The position numbers were made by a program, and so were the translations under genes. A model generated the notes under the pieces. That model saw only the letters and a program-made list of their open reading frames with translations. It ran no database searches and was not told where the DNA came from. A DNA stretch of 64,000 nucleotides, taken from the NCBI GenBank assembly GCA_965228785.1, contig CBDDIF010000001.1:3782001-3846000 (forward strand), read 5' to 3'. Source of the DNA: Hoeflea_A sp965228785 (GTDB lineage Bacteria > Pseudomonadota > Alphaproteobacteria > Rhizobiales > Rhizobiaceae). Shown one piece after another: positions 43,391 through 51,222 of the stretch; position 1 is the stretch's first letter; every line of letters begins with the position of its first letter.

Positions 43391-46300
43391 ATGTGGCAAT
43401 TCTGGATTGACCGGGGCGGAACTTTTACCGACATCGTTGCGCGGCGGCCGGACGGCGGGCTCTTGACCCATAAGTTGCTGTCGGAAAACCCGGAACAGTA
43501 TGAGGATGCCGCCGTTCAGGGCGTGCGCGAGCTGATCGGCCTCAAATCCGGCGAGGCGCTGCCGCCGGCGACGATTTCTGCCGTCAAGATGGGCACCACG
43601 GTTGCCACCAACGCGCTGCTGGAGCGTAAGGGCGATCCGACACTGTTGCTGGTCACGCAGGGCCTTGGCGATGTTCTGCGCATCGGTTACCAGAACCGGC
43701 CGCGTCTTTTCGATCTGCACATCGTGCTGCCCGAACTGCTTTACAGCCGTGTGGCGGAGGTCACCGAGCGGCTCGACGCCGATGGCAACGTGGTGACGCC
43801 GCTCGACCTCTCGACGGCGGAAGAGGCGTTGAGGGCGGCCTATGACGCGGGCATTCGCGGTGTGGCGATTGCCTTCATGCACGGTTATCTCAATCCCGAT
43901 CACGAGCACCGTGTGGCTGAGTTGGCGCGCGAGATCGGCTTCGCGCAGGTCTCGACCAGCCACGCAACCAGCCAGTTGATCAAGCTTGTATCCCGTGGTG
44001 ACACGACCGTGGTCGATGCCTATCTGACGCCGATCCTGCGGCGCTATGTCGACCGTGTTGCAACGGCGCTCGATGTCGACAACGGCGCTTGCGAGCGGCT
44101 GATGTTCATGCAGTCGAACGGCGGCCTGACCGATGCAAGACTGTTCCAGGGCAAGGATGCCATCCTGTCCGGTCCCGCCGGCGGTGTTGTCGGCATGGTC
44201 AAGACGGCGGGGCTGGCCGGCTTCGACCGGCTGATCGGCTTCGATATGGGCGGCACGTCGACCGATGTCTGCCACTATGCCGGCGAATACGAGCGCAGTT
44301 TCGAGACCGAAGTCGCCGGCGTGCGTATGCGCGCGCCGATGATGAACATCCACACGGTGGCGGCCGGCGGCGGCTCGATCCTGAGCTTTCGCGACGGACG
44401 CTACCAGGTCGGCCCGGAAAGCGCCGGCGCCAATCCGGGGCCGGCCTGCTATCGTCGCGGCGGCCCGCTGACGGTGACCGACTGCAACGTCATGCTCGGC
44501 AAGCTGAACCCGGAGCACTTCCCGAAAGTGTTCGGTCCCCATGCCGATGAGCCGCTGGATGGGGTCATCGTGCGCCAGCGTTTCGAAGAGCTGTCTGTAC
44601 AGATTGCCACGGAGACTGGCACGCCGGCACTTTCGCCGGAGGAAACCGCCGAGGGCTTTCTGCGCGTTGCCGTCGAGAACATGGCCAATGCCATCAAGAA
44701 GATCTCGGTCCAGCGCGGCTATGATGTGACCGCCTACACGCTCAATTGCTTTGGCGGGGCTGGCGGGCAGCATGCCTGTCTGGTTGCCGATGCTCTGGGT
44801 ATGAAGTCAGTCTTCATCCATCCATTCGCCGGGGTGCTCTCGGCCTACGGGATGGGGCTCGCGGAAATCCGCGCCATGCGCGAGACGCAATTTGATGGCC
44901 CGTTGAGCGATGTCGGGCGCGCCGGCGAAACGTTGGCCGGGCTGGAACGGGAGGCCCGTGACGAGGTAGCCACGCAGGGCGTCGACTCCGACCGGATCGA
45001 TGCCGAGCTGCGGGCCCATATCCGCTATGCCGGCTCGCATCAGACGCTCGATGTCCTGTTCGGCTCGGAGGCCGAGTTGCAGGAGCGCTTCGATGAGGCG
45101 CACAAAGCGCGATACGGATTTGCCTCACCCAGCCGCGAGCTGATCATCGACATGCTGTCGGTCGAAGCGGTCGGCAAGGCCGAGGCGGTGTCGGAGGCCG
45201 GCGGGCTGGACGTCGACGAGGAGGCCGAACCGCTGGCGCAGGTCCGCATTCATTGCGACGGCGCCTGGAGCGAGGCGCCACTCTACGATCGCAACACGCT
45301 TCGTCGGGGCCAGCCGGTTCACGGCCCGGCGATCATCACTGAGAGCACCGGAACCAACATCGTCGAAAACGGCTGGCGCGCCCGGCTGGACGATTACGGC
45401 AATCTGGTTCTCGACCGTGTCGTTGCCAAAAAGCAGGAAATGGCGATTGGAACATCGGTCGATCCGATCATGCTGGAGGTGTTCAACAACCTCTTCATGT
45501 CGATTGCCGAACAGATGGGGGCGACGCTCGCCAACACGGCCTATTCGGTCAACATCAAGGAGCGCTATGACTTTTCCTGCGCGCTGTTCGACAGCACCGG
45601 GGGGTTGGTCGCCAACGCGCCGCATGTGCCGGTGCACCTGGGCTCCATGAGCCAGAGCGTGCGGACAATCCTCGAGAAGAACCGGGATGCCATGCGGCCG
45701 GGCGACAGCTTCATGCTCAACAACCCGTTCGAGGGCGGCACCCATCTGCCGGATGTGACCGTGATCACCCCGGTGTTCGACCGCGCCGCCGAAACGATCC
45801 TGTTTTTTGTCGGCTCGCGCGGTCACCACGCCGATATCGGCGGGCGCACACCGGGTTCGGCGCCGCCCGACAGCCGCCACATCGATGAAGAGGGTGTGCT
45901 GATCAGCAATTTCAAGCTGGTCGATGCCGGCCGGCTGCGCGATCGCGAAACGCGTGATCTGCTGGCTTCGGCCCAATATCCGTGTCGCAACATCGATGAG
46001 AACATGGCCGACCTGGAGGCGCAGATTGCCGCCAACGAAACCGGCGTGCGCGAAGTGCAGCGCATGATTTCCACTTTCGGCCAGAAAGTCGTGCAGGCCT
46101 ATATGGGTCATGTTCAGGACAATGCCGAGGAGTCGGTACGGCGAGTCGTCCATCGGCTGGAAAACGGCAGTTTCACCTATCCGCTCGACAGTGGCGCAAA
46201 GATTTGCGTTTCGGTTACCGTCGATACTGATGCCCGCGAGGCGATCATCGATTTCACCGGCACGTCCGACCAGGACAGCGGCAACTACAACGCTCCGGCT

Positions 46301-46987
46301 TCTGTCTGCTCGGCGGTGGTTCTTTACGTTTTCCGGACGCTCGTCGGTGCTGACATTCCGATGAATGAAGGCTGCCTGAAGCCGCTGAAAATCATCGCGC
46401 CGGAAGGCTCGATGATCAATCCGGTCTATCCGGCGGCGGTCATTGCCGGCAATACCGAAGTCAGCCAGTCGATCGCCGATTGTCTCTACGGGGCGCTGGG
46501 CGTGATCGCCGGTTCGCAGGGCACAATGAACAATTTCGTCTGGGGCAACGATCGGCTGCAGAACTACGAAACCATCTGCGGGGGTACCGGCGCCGGGCCG
46601 AACTTCGCCGGCACCAGCGCCGTGCACTCACATATGACCAACACACGCATGACCGATCCGGAGGTGCTCGAAAAGCGGTTTCCGGTCCGGGTCGAGGCGT
46701 TCTCGATCCGCGAAGGCTCTGGAGGGAGCGGGCGCAATCGCGGCGGTGACGGCATCGTGCGCAAGCTGCGCTTTCTCGATGCCATGACCGTCACCACGCT
46801 GACCTCACACCGCGACACCCGACCCTTCGGTGTCGATGGCGGCGAAGACGGCGCTGCCGGGGAAAACAGCGTCGAACGAGCGGCAGGTGGTGTCGATCAC
46901 CTGGCCGGCAACGACCATACGGAAGTGGTCCCCGGCGACGTCTTTGTCATGAAGACGCCGGGTGGGGGCGGTTGGGGCAGAGCCTGA
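43391..46987 (+). CDS. Fused hydantoinase/oxoprolinase (5-oxoprolinase-type ATP-dependent hydrolase)
   Basis: A 1198-residue protein with HyuA and HyuB regions in one chain. The N-terminal RGGTFTDIVARRPDGG and the ATP-binding GFDMGGTSTDVCHYAGEYERS (about 285-305) mark the HyuA half; HyuB starts near residue 690 (SVDPIMLEVFNNLFMSIAEQMGATL). The C-terminal region around residues 1060-1170 has the GGTGAGPNFAGTSAVHSHMTNTRMTDPE motif. Full-length fusions are usually 5-oxoprolinases, opening 5-oxoproline to glutamate with ATP; acetophenone carboxylase and N-methylhydantoinase use related but split chains. I use the ATG at 43391, preceded by GGAG. Confidence 0.88.
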   Translation: MWQFWIDRGGTFTDIVARRPDGGLLTHKLLSENPEQYEDAAVQGVRELIGLKSGEALPPATISAVKMGTTVATNALLERKGDPTLLLVTQGLGDVLRIGYQNRPRLFDLHIVLPELLYSRVAEVTERLDADGNVVTPLDLSTAEEALRAAYDAGIRGVAIAFMHGYLNPDHEHRVAELAREIGFAQVSTSHATSQLIKLVSRGDTTVVDAYLTPILRRYVDRVATALDVDNGACERLMFMQSNGGLTDARLFQGKDAILSGPAGGVVGMVKTAGLAGFDRLIGFDMGGTSTDVCHYAGEYERSFETEVAGVRMRAPMMNIHTVAAGGGSILSFRDGRYQVGPESAGANPGPACYRRGGPLTVTDCNVMLGKLNPEHFPKVFGPHADEPLDGVIVRQRFEELSVQIATETGTPALSPEETAEGFLRVAVENMANAIKKISVQRGYDVTAYTLNCFGGAGGQHACLVADALGMKSVFIHPFAGVLSAYGMGLAEIRAMRETQFDGPLSDVGRAGETLAGLEREARDEVATQGVDSDRIDAELRAHIRYAGSHQTLDVLFGSEAELQERFDEAHKARYGFASPSRELIIDMLSVEAVGKAEAVSEAGGLDVDEEAEPLAQVRIHCDGAWSEAPLYDRNTLRRGQPVHGPAIITESTGTNIVENGWRARLDDYGNLVLDRVVAKKQEMAIGTSVDPIMLEVFNNLFMSIAEQMGATLANTAYSVNIKERYDFSCALFDSTGGLVANAPHVPVHLGSMSQSVRTILEKNRDAMRPGDSFMLNNPFEGGTHLPDVTVITPVFDRAAETILFFVGSRGHHADIGGRTPGSAPPDSRHIDEEGVLISNFKLVDAGRLRDRETRDLLASAQYPCRNIDENMADLEAQIAANETGVREVQRMISTFGQKVVQAYMGHVQDNAEESVRRVVHRLENGSFTYPLDSGAKICVSVTVDTDAREAIIDFTGTSDQDSGNYNAPASVCSAVVLYVFRTLVGADIPMNEGCLKPLKIIAPEGSMINPVYPAAVIAGNTEVSQSIADCLYGALGVIAGSQGTMNNFVWGNDRLQNYETICGGTGAGPNFAGTSAVHSHMTNTRMTDPEVLEKRFPVRVEAFSIREGSGGSGRNRGGDGIVRKLRFLDAMTVTTLTSHRDTRPFGVDGGEDGAAGENSVERAAGGVDHLAGNDHTEVVPGDVFVMKTPGGGGWGRA

Positions 46988-47001
46988 CGTGCTGGCCTGG
47001 G

Positions 47002-47301
47002 TCAGTTCTCTTTCTGAAACAGGATCTGGCCGCGGCGCGCAATGAGCAGGACCTCGAGGGTTACCGGATGGAAATAGGCTTCCACTCTGTCGCCCTCCGG
47101 GGTCGTGCCATAGGCCTCGTAGCAGCCTCCATCCTCCTTGATGCGCCGCACCTGCCAGCCATCCTCCAGCATTTTGCTTTCGAGGGCATCGGCCGTCTGC
47201 CAGCCCGAGCGATCGCCTGAATCGCAGCTGTAAAGGCCCGTAGCATGGGCTGAGGACGCGGCGAGGACTGCGAGAGTCGCGAGGGCAATAAGTCTGGTCA
47301 T
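47002..47301 (-). CDS. PepSY domain-containing periplasmic protein
   Basis: A 99-residue protein with a Sec signal peptide (MTRLIALATLAVLAASSAHA) and a small PepSY-type fold: LESKMLEDGWQVRRIKEDGGCYEAYG and GDRVEAYFHPVTLEVLLIARRG. PepSY proteins of this kind often sit next to membrane redox proteins such as the MsrQ-like gene just upstream (24 bp). AAGGGA precedes the ATG at 47301; two cysteines are in the mature part. Confidence 0.85.
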   Translation of the reverse strand: MTRLIALATLAVLAASSAHATGLYSCDSGDRSGWQTADALESKMLEDGWQVRRIKEDGGCYEAYGTTPEGDRVEAYFHPVTLEVLLIARRGQILFQKEN

Positions 47302-47324
47302 GGGAGAGTCCCTTTCCGTGATGT

Positions 47325-47942
47325 TCAAGCGTTGTCGGTCAATGGTTTGCGGCTGGCCTGAGCGGTTTTGCCGATCCGGTAGATTTCAAGCAGGGCAAGC
47401 GGCACGAAGTGCACCAGCGCCGGGCCAGGGTTGTTGTGAATGAAGATCCAGTGGACGAGGGTCAGGACTGCGGCCGGATAGACAAGCCGTTGCAGTGGTT
47501 TCCACCAGGCGAGCAGGGCGCGCTGAGATGCATCATTGCTGGTTGCAGCGAGCAGTACGAACAGAGCAAACGCCGCCCATCCGGTCCAGATCCCGAACGC
47601 GGTGATTTCGGCCAGGATCAATTGCAGCGTGCCCATATCGACCACGTACAGAATCGTATGGGCGAGGGCGTAGGCAAAGGCGGCAACACCGAGATAGCGG
47701 CGCCGTCGCATCAGCCACAGCGGCCAACGGGCTTTCGGAAACAGCATCCGCAACGGGGAGATGACCATCGCCAGGATCATGAACCGGGCAGCAAACTCAC
47801 CTGTCGGATGAAGCAGCGCTTCAGTGATCGGTCGACCGTCTGGTGCAGGCTCGCCACCCGCAAGCGCAACGACCATGGGGATGGCGGGAAGGGCCAGCAG
47901 GCCCCAGAAGAAGATGCGCGTGTTGAGGAGGTTGGACAGCAT
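47325..47942 (-). CDS. msrQ: MsrQ-like heme-binding membrane protein (ferric-reductase-like)
   Basis: A 205-residue membrane protein with six hydrophobic segments. It resembles MsrQ, the heme b subunit that feeds electrons to the periplasmic methionine sulfoxide reductase MsrP; the histidines in FAYALAHTILY and TLVHWIFIHNN are the probable heme ligands. No msrP gene is adjacent. GGAGCAGGCG precedes the ATG at 47942. Confidence 0.82.
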   Translation of the reverse strand: MLSNLLNTRIFFWGLLALPAIPMVVALAGGEPAPDGRPITEALLHPTGEFAARFMILAMVISPLRMLFPKARWPLWLMRRRRYLGVAAFAYALAHTILYVVDMGTLQLILAEITAFGIWTGWAAFALFVLLAATSNDASQRALLAWWKPLQRLVYPAAVLTLVHWIFIHNNPGPALVHFVPLALLEIYRIGKTAQASRKPLTDNA

Positions 47943-48163
47943 CGCCTGCTCCGGATCGGTCGACCGGATCAAACACTAGCGAAGGATCGATGGCCGCGCG
48001 CCTTGGCGGGAGGACGAAACTGTCGCAAATTGTAACCGGCGCCAAGACGACGGATATTTCGTTACATTTTTTCGGAGATAGGCGACAGGCTGACCGGACA
48101 GCACCACCGCATTTGCATCAGGACTTGCAATTGCGCCGCGGATAATTACCAGTATGGACGCGT

Positions 48164-48250
48164 GCCCCCTTGGCGAAATTGGTATACGCAACAGACTTAA
48201 AATCTGTCACCCGAATGGGTTTGCCGGTTCAAGTCCGGCAGGGGGCACCA
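48164..48250 (+). tRNA. tRNA-Leu (anticodon UAA)
   Basis: GCCCCCT pairs with AGGGGGC to form the acceptor stem, and CCA is encoded. The anticodon loop cTTAAAa between ACAGA and TCTGT gives TAA. A long variable arm and the T-stem GCCGG/CCGGC with TTCAAGT loop are clear, as expected for a class II leucine tRNA. Confidence 0.97.
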
Positions 48251-48759
48251 CATCAATTTTGCAAGGCCGATGAGCCAGGTGTGTTCCAAGACCTCTTCGT
48301 CTGTCCAGCTGTATTTGCTCTTCAGGTCGTTGAATGCATCCCGGAGGGCTAGGTTAAGGTCGGCCGCTAGGTAGCTAGGGCTTCGTCTTCGCCCATGGGG
48401 GCGATCCACTCGTTGTATGGATTTGACTCTCGAACCGTGCGAAATGATGGCATCGGGGCTTCTCAAGCTATGTGTCCTGCGAGATCGGTTGCTCCCCATA
48501 GAGGTACGAGGGTACGCCCCTATAGATCCCAGAGCGATACATTCCAATACCACTAACTTCTGGGCTGCTCGTCTCCTGCGCACCCTTTGCCAAATTCAGT
48601 AGCACCACACCGGTGAAATGGGTTCCGTTCACGCTTTCGAAATATCGAGGCTCCGCAAGCGTTTGAGCCCTTCATTCGTTTGACCCCGTTTTAGTTCGAA
48701 TGAGCAGCGCCATTCGAATTAAAAGCGGGTGATTTAGCTTTGCCATCACGCCCGGCCGC
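48251..48759. other. Gene-poor stretch after tRNA-Leu, decayed coding remnants
   Basis: On the reverse strand at about 48255-48370 a short open stretch encodes NLALRDAFNDLKSKYSW and TDEEVLEHTWLIGLAKL, which looks like the C-terminal end of a carboxymuconolactone-decarboxylase-like protein without the rest. It abuts the tRNA 3' end. The remaining frames are short and have no visible family pattern. The end of the stretch holds an inverted repeat. Confidence 0.45.
48685..48729. repeat. Large imperfect inverted repeat
   Basis: CCCGTTTTAGTTCGAATG (48685-48702) is nearly the reverse complement of CATTCGAATTAAAAGCGGG (48711-48729), with one mismatch and one extra base. An 8-base centre separates the arms. 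It may be a bidirectional terminator, a short palindromic repeat element or a protein-binding site. Confidence 0.7.
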
Positions 48760-49380
48760 CTAGGGAACATCGTTTCGGCAGTAGCTATTGAAACCTTCCT
48801 TTGATGCAAGATGCGTCATCCAGACATCGATCGCTGTCAAGGTTGGGCGCTCCATAGGTGTGAGCTCCCAGCGATTGGTAGACAGCGCCAAGACAATGTC
48901 AGCCAGTGTGAAGTCTTCTCCACAGACAAAAGGACCGGATTGCGCGAGCTGCTTGTTCAACAATGACATCGCAGAATTCCAGTGGCGAACGCTTTGCTCC
49001 TGGAGGGAGGCATCCTGGAAGTCGGGATGGCTTCGCACTCGGCCCATGAAAACCGCGCGCCAGGCTGCATTCAACTCGGCTGCTTGCCAGTCCATCCAGG
49101 ATTCAACCAGGGCACGCTGTTCGGGATCTTCCGGCAGCAGGTCAGAACGCTTCTCGCGCGCGGCAAGGTATCGGCAAATCGTGTTCGATTCCGTCAGGAC
49201 CAGGTTTTCATCGATCAATACGGGGACAAGGCCTTTGGGATTGATCGCCAGAAAGCTGGCTTCATCTGTTGCTCGGGTTGCTCCGCCCCAATCTTCACAT
49301 TCCGGAGCCAGACCCAGTTCGGAACAGGTCCAAAGCACTTTTCTGACATTGATCGAGTTGTGTTGCCCGAGAAGTTTCAT
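48760..49380 (-). CDS. Glutathione S-transferase family protein
   Basis: A 206-residue protein with the thioredoxin-like N-terminal domain (GQHNSINVRKVLWTCSEL at the start, then NPKGLVPVLIDENLVLTESNTICRYLAAR, with the glutathione-binding Glu-Ser pair) and an all-helical C-terminal domain with the conserved Asp in FTLADIVLAL. It is cytosolic; the substrate is unknown. I use the ATG at 49380 because the homologous region begins there, while an upstream Met would add a non-conserved leader. Confidence 0.85.
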   Translation of the reverse strand: MKLLGQHNSINVRKVLWTCSELGLAPECEDWGGATRATDEASFLAINPKGLVPVLIDENLVLTESNTICRYLAAREKRSDLLPEDPEQRALVESWMDWQAAELNAAWRAVFMGRVRSHPDFQDASLQEQSVRHWNSAMSLLNKQLAQSGPFVCGEDFTLADIVLALSTNRWELTPMERPTLTAIDVWMTHLASKEGFNSYCRNDVP

Positions 49381-49460
49381 GACGGATCTATCGGTTGTTG
49401 CGTCGATCAATCTAATCCAATTGAATGGTTCGAGCAGCAAGGAAATGGCCAGCTATCCGC

Positions 49461-49795
49461 TTACCGTTTGATCTTTGTTCGATCGATTAAGTCCGGTTGA
49501 CCCCACTTCAATTCAGCGCACATCTCTGCCGCATGTGTCTTGGCCGCCTCGATGCTTTCATACCCTGGAAACTCTGCACTAAGTCGGGTCGGGTTCGTCG
49601 GGTCGAAGAACTTTAGACAGAAAAACTCGCCCCACTGATCTTCTCGGGGTCAAAGGGATCGCCAGTGCCAAATTGAATGTTGCGTCGCACAAGGTGAACG
49701 ACGCACTCAGTCATATCGCCGTACAGCCATCTGCCGATATCCACGAGTTCCTCGGTCAGAGCATCCGTCATGCTGATCAGCTGTGTCGGTTCCAA
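49461..49795 (-). pseudogene. Frameshifted hypothetical gene
   Basis: The N-terminal part, about 45 codons, reads MTDALTEELVDIGRWLYGD and then CVVHLVRRNIQFGTGDPFDPEK. It runs into a stop at about 49613. In the next frame the same line continues, from about 49640 to a TAA at 49461, as DQWGEFFCLKFFDPTNPTRL and then FPGYESIEAAKTHAAEM. A single-base shift in the CCCCGAGAAGATC stretch joins them. The repaired protein would be about 110 residues and matches no family I recognise. Confidence 0.7.
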
Positions 49796-49931
49796 TTGTT
49801 CGTGGTTGCTTCGGGCACCTGCTTCGGCTCAACGAGTGACGCACAGCGCTTTAGCATATCCGCGTCGTTGGCCTGACGGAAAGAAATCGTCAGCGGCAAG
49901 CCGTTCGGCAGTACGGCCGTCGGGCATGTGC

Positions 49932-50318
49932 TTAACGATCCGCCAGGCTGTGGTCATCCATCTCGTGTTCCACAAATTCGATCCGATTGCCGAATGGGTC
50001 GAACACGTAAAACCTTGCGAAACCCTCCAGCAGCTCATCGTCAACGCAAACAATGCCCGCCGCCTCGCAACGTGCTCGAAGCGCGCTCAAATCGCTGACC
50101 AGGAAAGCTGGATGTGCCTTGGTTGCAGGGCGGAAATCCTGCATCACGCCGAGATGAACTTTTACCGTTTGATTTTCGAACCAGCAGCCGCCGCGCTTCG
50201 CCAAGTTTTCCGGTTTCGAGACTTCAGAGAGCTCGAGCACTCCGACGTAGAAGTTTCTTGCCTCGGTTTCACGACCTTCCGGCATTGCCAATTGAACGTG
50301 TTCAATTGCAGTCAGCAT
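49932..50318 (-). CDS. VOC family protein (glyoxalase/bleomycin resistance fold)
   Basis: A 128-residue protein with the paired beta-alpha-beta-beta-beta pattern of the vicinal-oxygen-chelate superfamily. The metal-ligand positions are His in IEHVQLAM (about 7), His in VKVHLGVM (about 55) and Glu in GNRIEFVEHE (about 114). The family binds divalent metals and acts on many small molecules. Divergent from the DoxX gene across 302 bp. Confidence 0.83.
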   Translation of the reverse strand: MLTAIEHVQLAMPEGRETEARNFYVGVLELSEVSKPENLAKRGGCWFENQTVKVHLGVMQDFRPATKAHPAFLVSDLSALRARCEAAGIVCVDDELLEGFARFYVFDPFGNRIEFVEHEMDDHSLADR

Positions 50319-50620
50319 GATTACTCCAGCGTGGTTTTTTCGTATTGACCACCGATCAGCGGTGTGCCGCCTTCTTGCTAATGCAATTTTGCACTCATCA
50401 GCGAAGCATGTTCAGATCATCTTCAGTGTGTCACACTAATTTAGCGAAGACAGCAGGATAGCTTAACTCGCGGAACGAGAAACCAACTGGTTCATTCTGA
50501 AATTTGGATTGGTCCCCATGGGTGTTGCTGCTCTTGTTGCGCTCCAGCAACGTAGTACCGTCACCGGTGATTTCATACAAAGTCTACTGCCGCCAGAGGA
50601 CTGAATAGGAGGAAGAAGCA
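50319..50620. other. Divergent control region between VOC and DoxX genes
   Basis: No gene is seen. The middle has a perfect 13-bp palindrome, AGTGTG-T-CACACT, at 50425-50437 that could bind a TetR- or MarR-type regulator. An AGGAGGAAG site precedes the DoxX start. Confidence 0.45.
50425..50437. promoter_or_regulatory. Perfect palindrome in VOC/DoxX control region
   Basis: AGTGTG-T-CACACT is symmetric around one base, a shape suited to a dimeric repressor, and lies midway between two divergent genes. No regulator gene is adjacent. Confidence 0.4.
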
Positions 50621-51130
50621 ATGACCTTGGAAGAACTCGGCTCGCTCCTGATCCGCATTTCAGTCGCCTGGCTGTTCCTGACAGGTTTTTGGTACGATGT
50701 GCGCAGCTTCAAATCCACCGAGGAGGAAGCTGGCCTGCTGTTCAAATGGCATACGGACTTCTTTGCCACAGCCGGAATGATGATGATGGGGGCAGGGGCC
50801 GTCTCGATCTTGCTCGGCATCTTCCCACGGATCGGTGCCCTGGCTCTCGCGACCTTTCTCATTCCGGCATCGTTCATTCATTTCCGCAGCCGTGACGCGG
50901 CCGCTGATCTGAAGAAGAAGGTCCTCGATGGTGGAGCCGCCGACCAGTTGCTAAAAGACGATATCGACGAGTTGGGAACGCTCGGATCCGTCGGGCATTA
51001 CTCATCGGGATTGAAGAATCTGGCGCTGATTGGCCCGATGCTCTACCTCGTCCTAGCCGGCGGCAAGTTTCCCATGCTTATCGGCTTGTCCGCCGACTTG
51101 ACATTGCAGGGTCTCCTGGTCGGCAACTGA
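50621..51130 (+). CDS. DoxX family membrane protein
   Basis: A 169-residue inner-membrane protein with four hydrophobic segments, starting LIRISVAWLFLTGFWYDVRSF. The polar central loop (RSRDAAADLKKKVLDGGAADQLLKDD) and NLALIGPMLYLVLAGG near the C-terminus fit the DoxX/DoxD-like group. Relatives are linked to thiosulfate oxidation or to redox stress. AGGAGGAAGAAGCA precedes the ATG. Confidence 0.8.
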   Translation: MTLEELGSLLIRISVAWLFLTGFWYDVRSFKSTEEEAGLLFKWHTDFFATAGMMMMGAGAVSILLGIFPRIGALALATFLIPASFIHFRSRDAAADLKKKVLDGGAADQLLKDDIDELGTLGSVGHYSSGLKNLALIGPMLYLVLAGGKFPMLIGLSADLTLQGLLVGN

Positions 51131-51222
51131 CTACTCAGCTCTTGACCAATGGGAGACGGTGCGTGTAGGCGCGCATTGTATCAGAACTCATGACAGTGGT
51201 GCTGGGTATCATGGCTGAACAA

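Noticed and set aside
43223..44773. A 516-codon reverse frame across the oxoprolinase gene
   Set aside because: Antisense to a clearly conserved enzyme; its His/Arg/Gln-rich composition is typical of shadow frames.
48417..48602. Small plus-strand open frame after the tRNA
   Set aside because: No ribosome-binding site, no family pattern and a composition unlike the surrounding genes.
48164..50318. An intact mobile element at tRNA-Leu
   Set aside because: No integrase, transposase or direct repeat of the tRNA end is visible in the window; only decay is seen.
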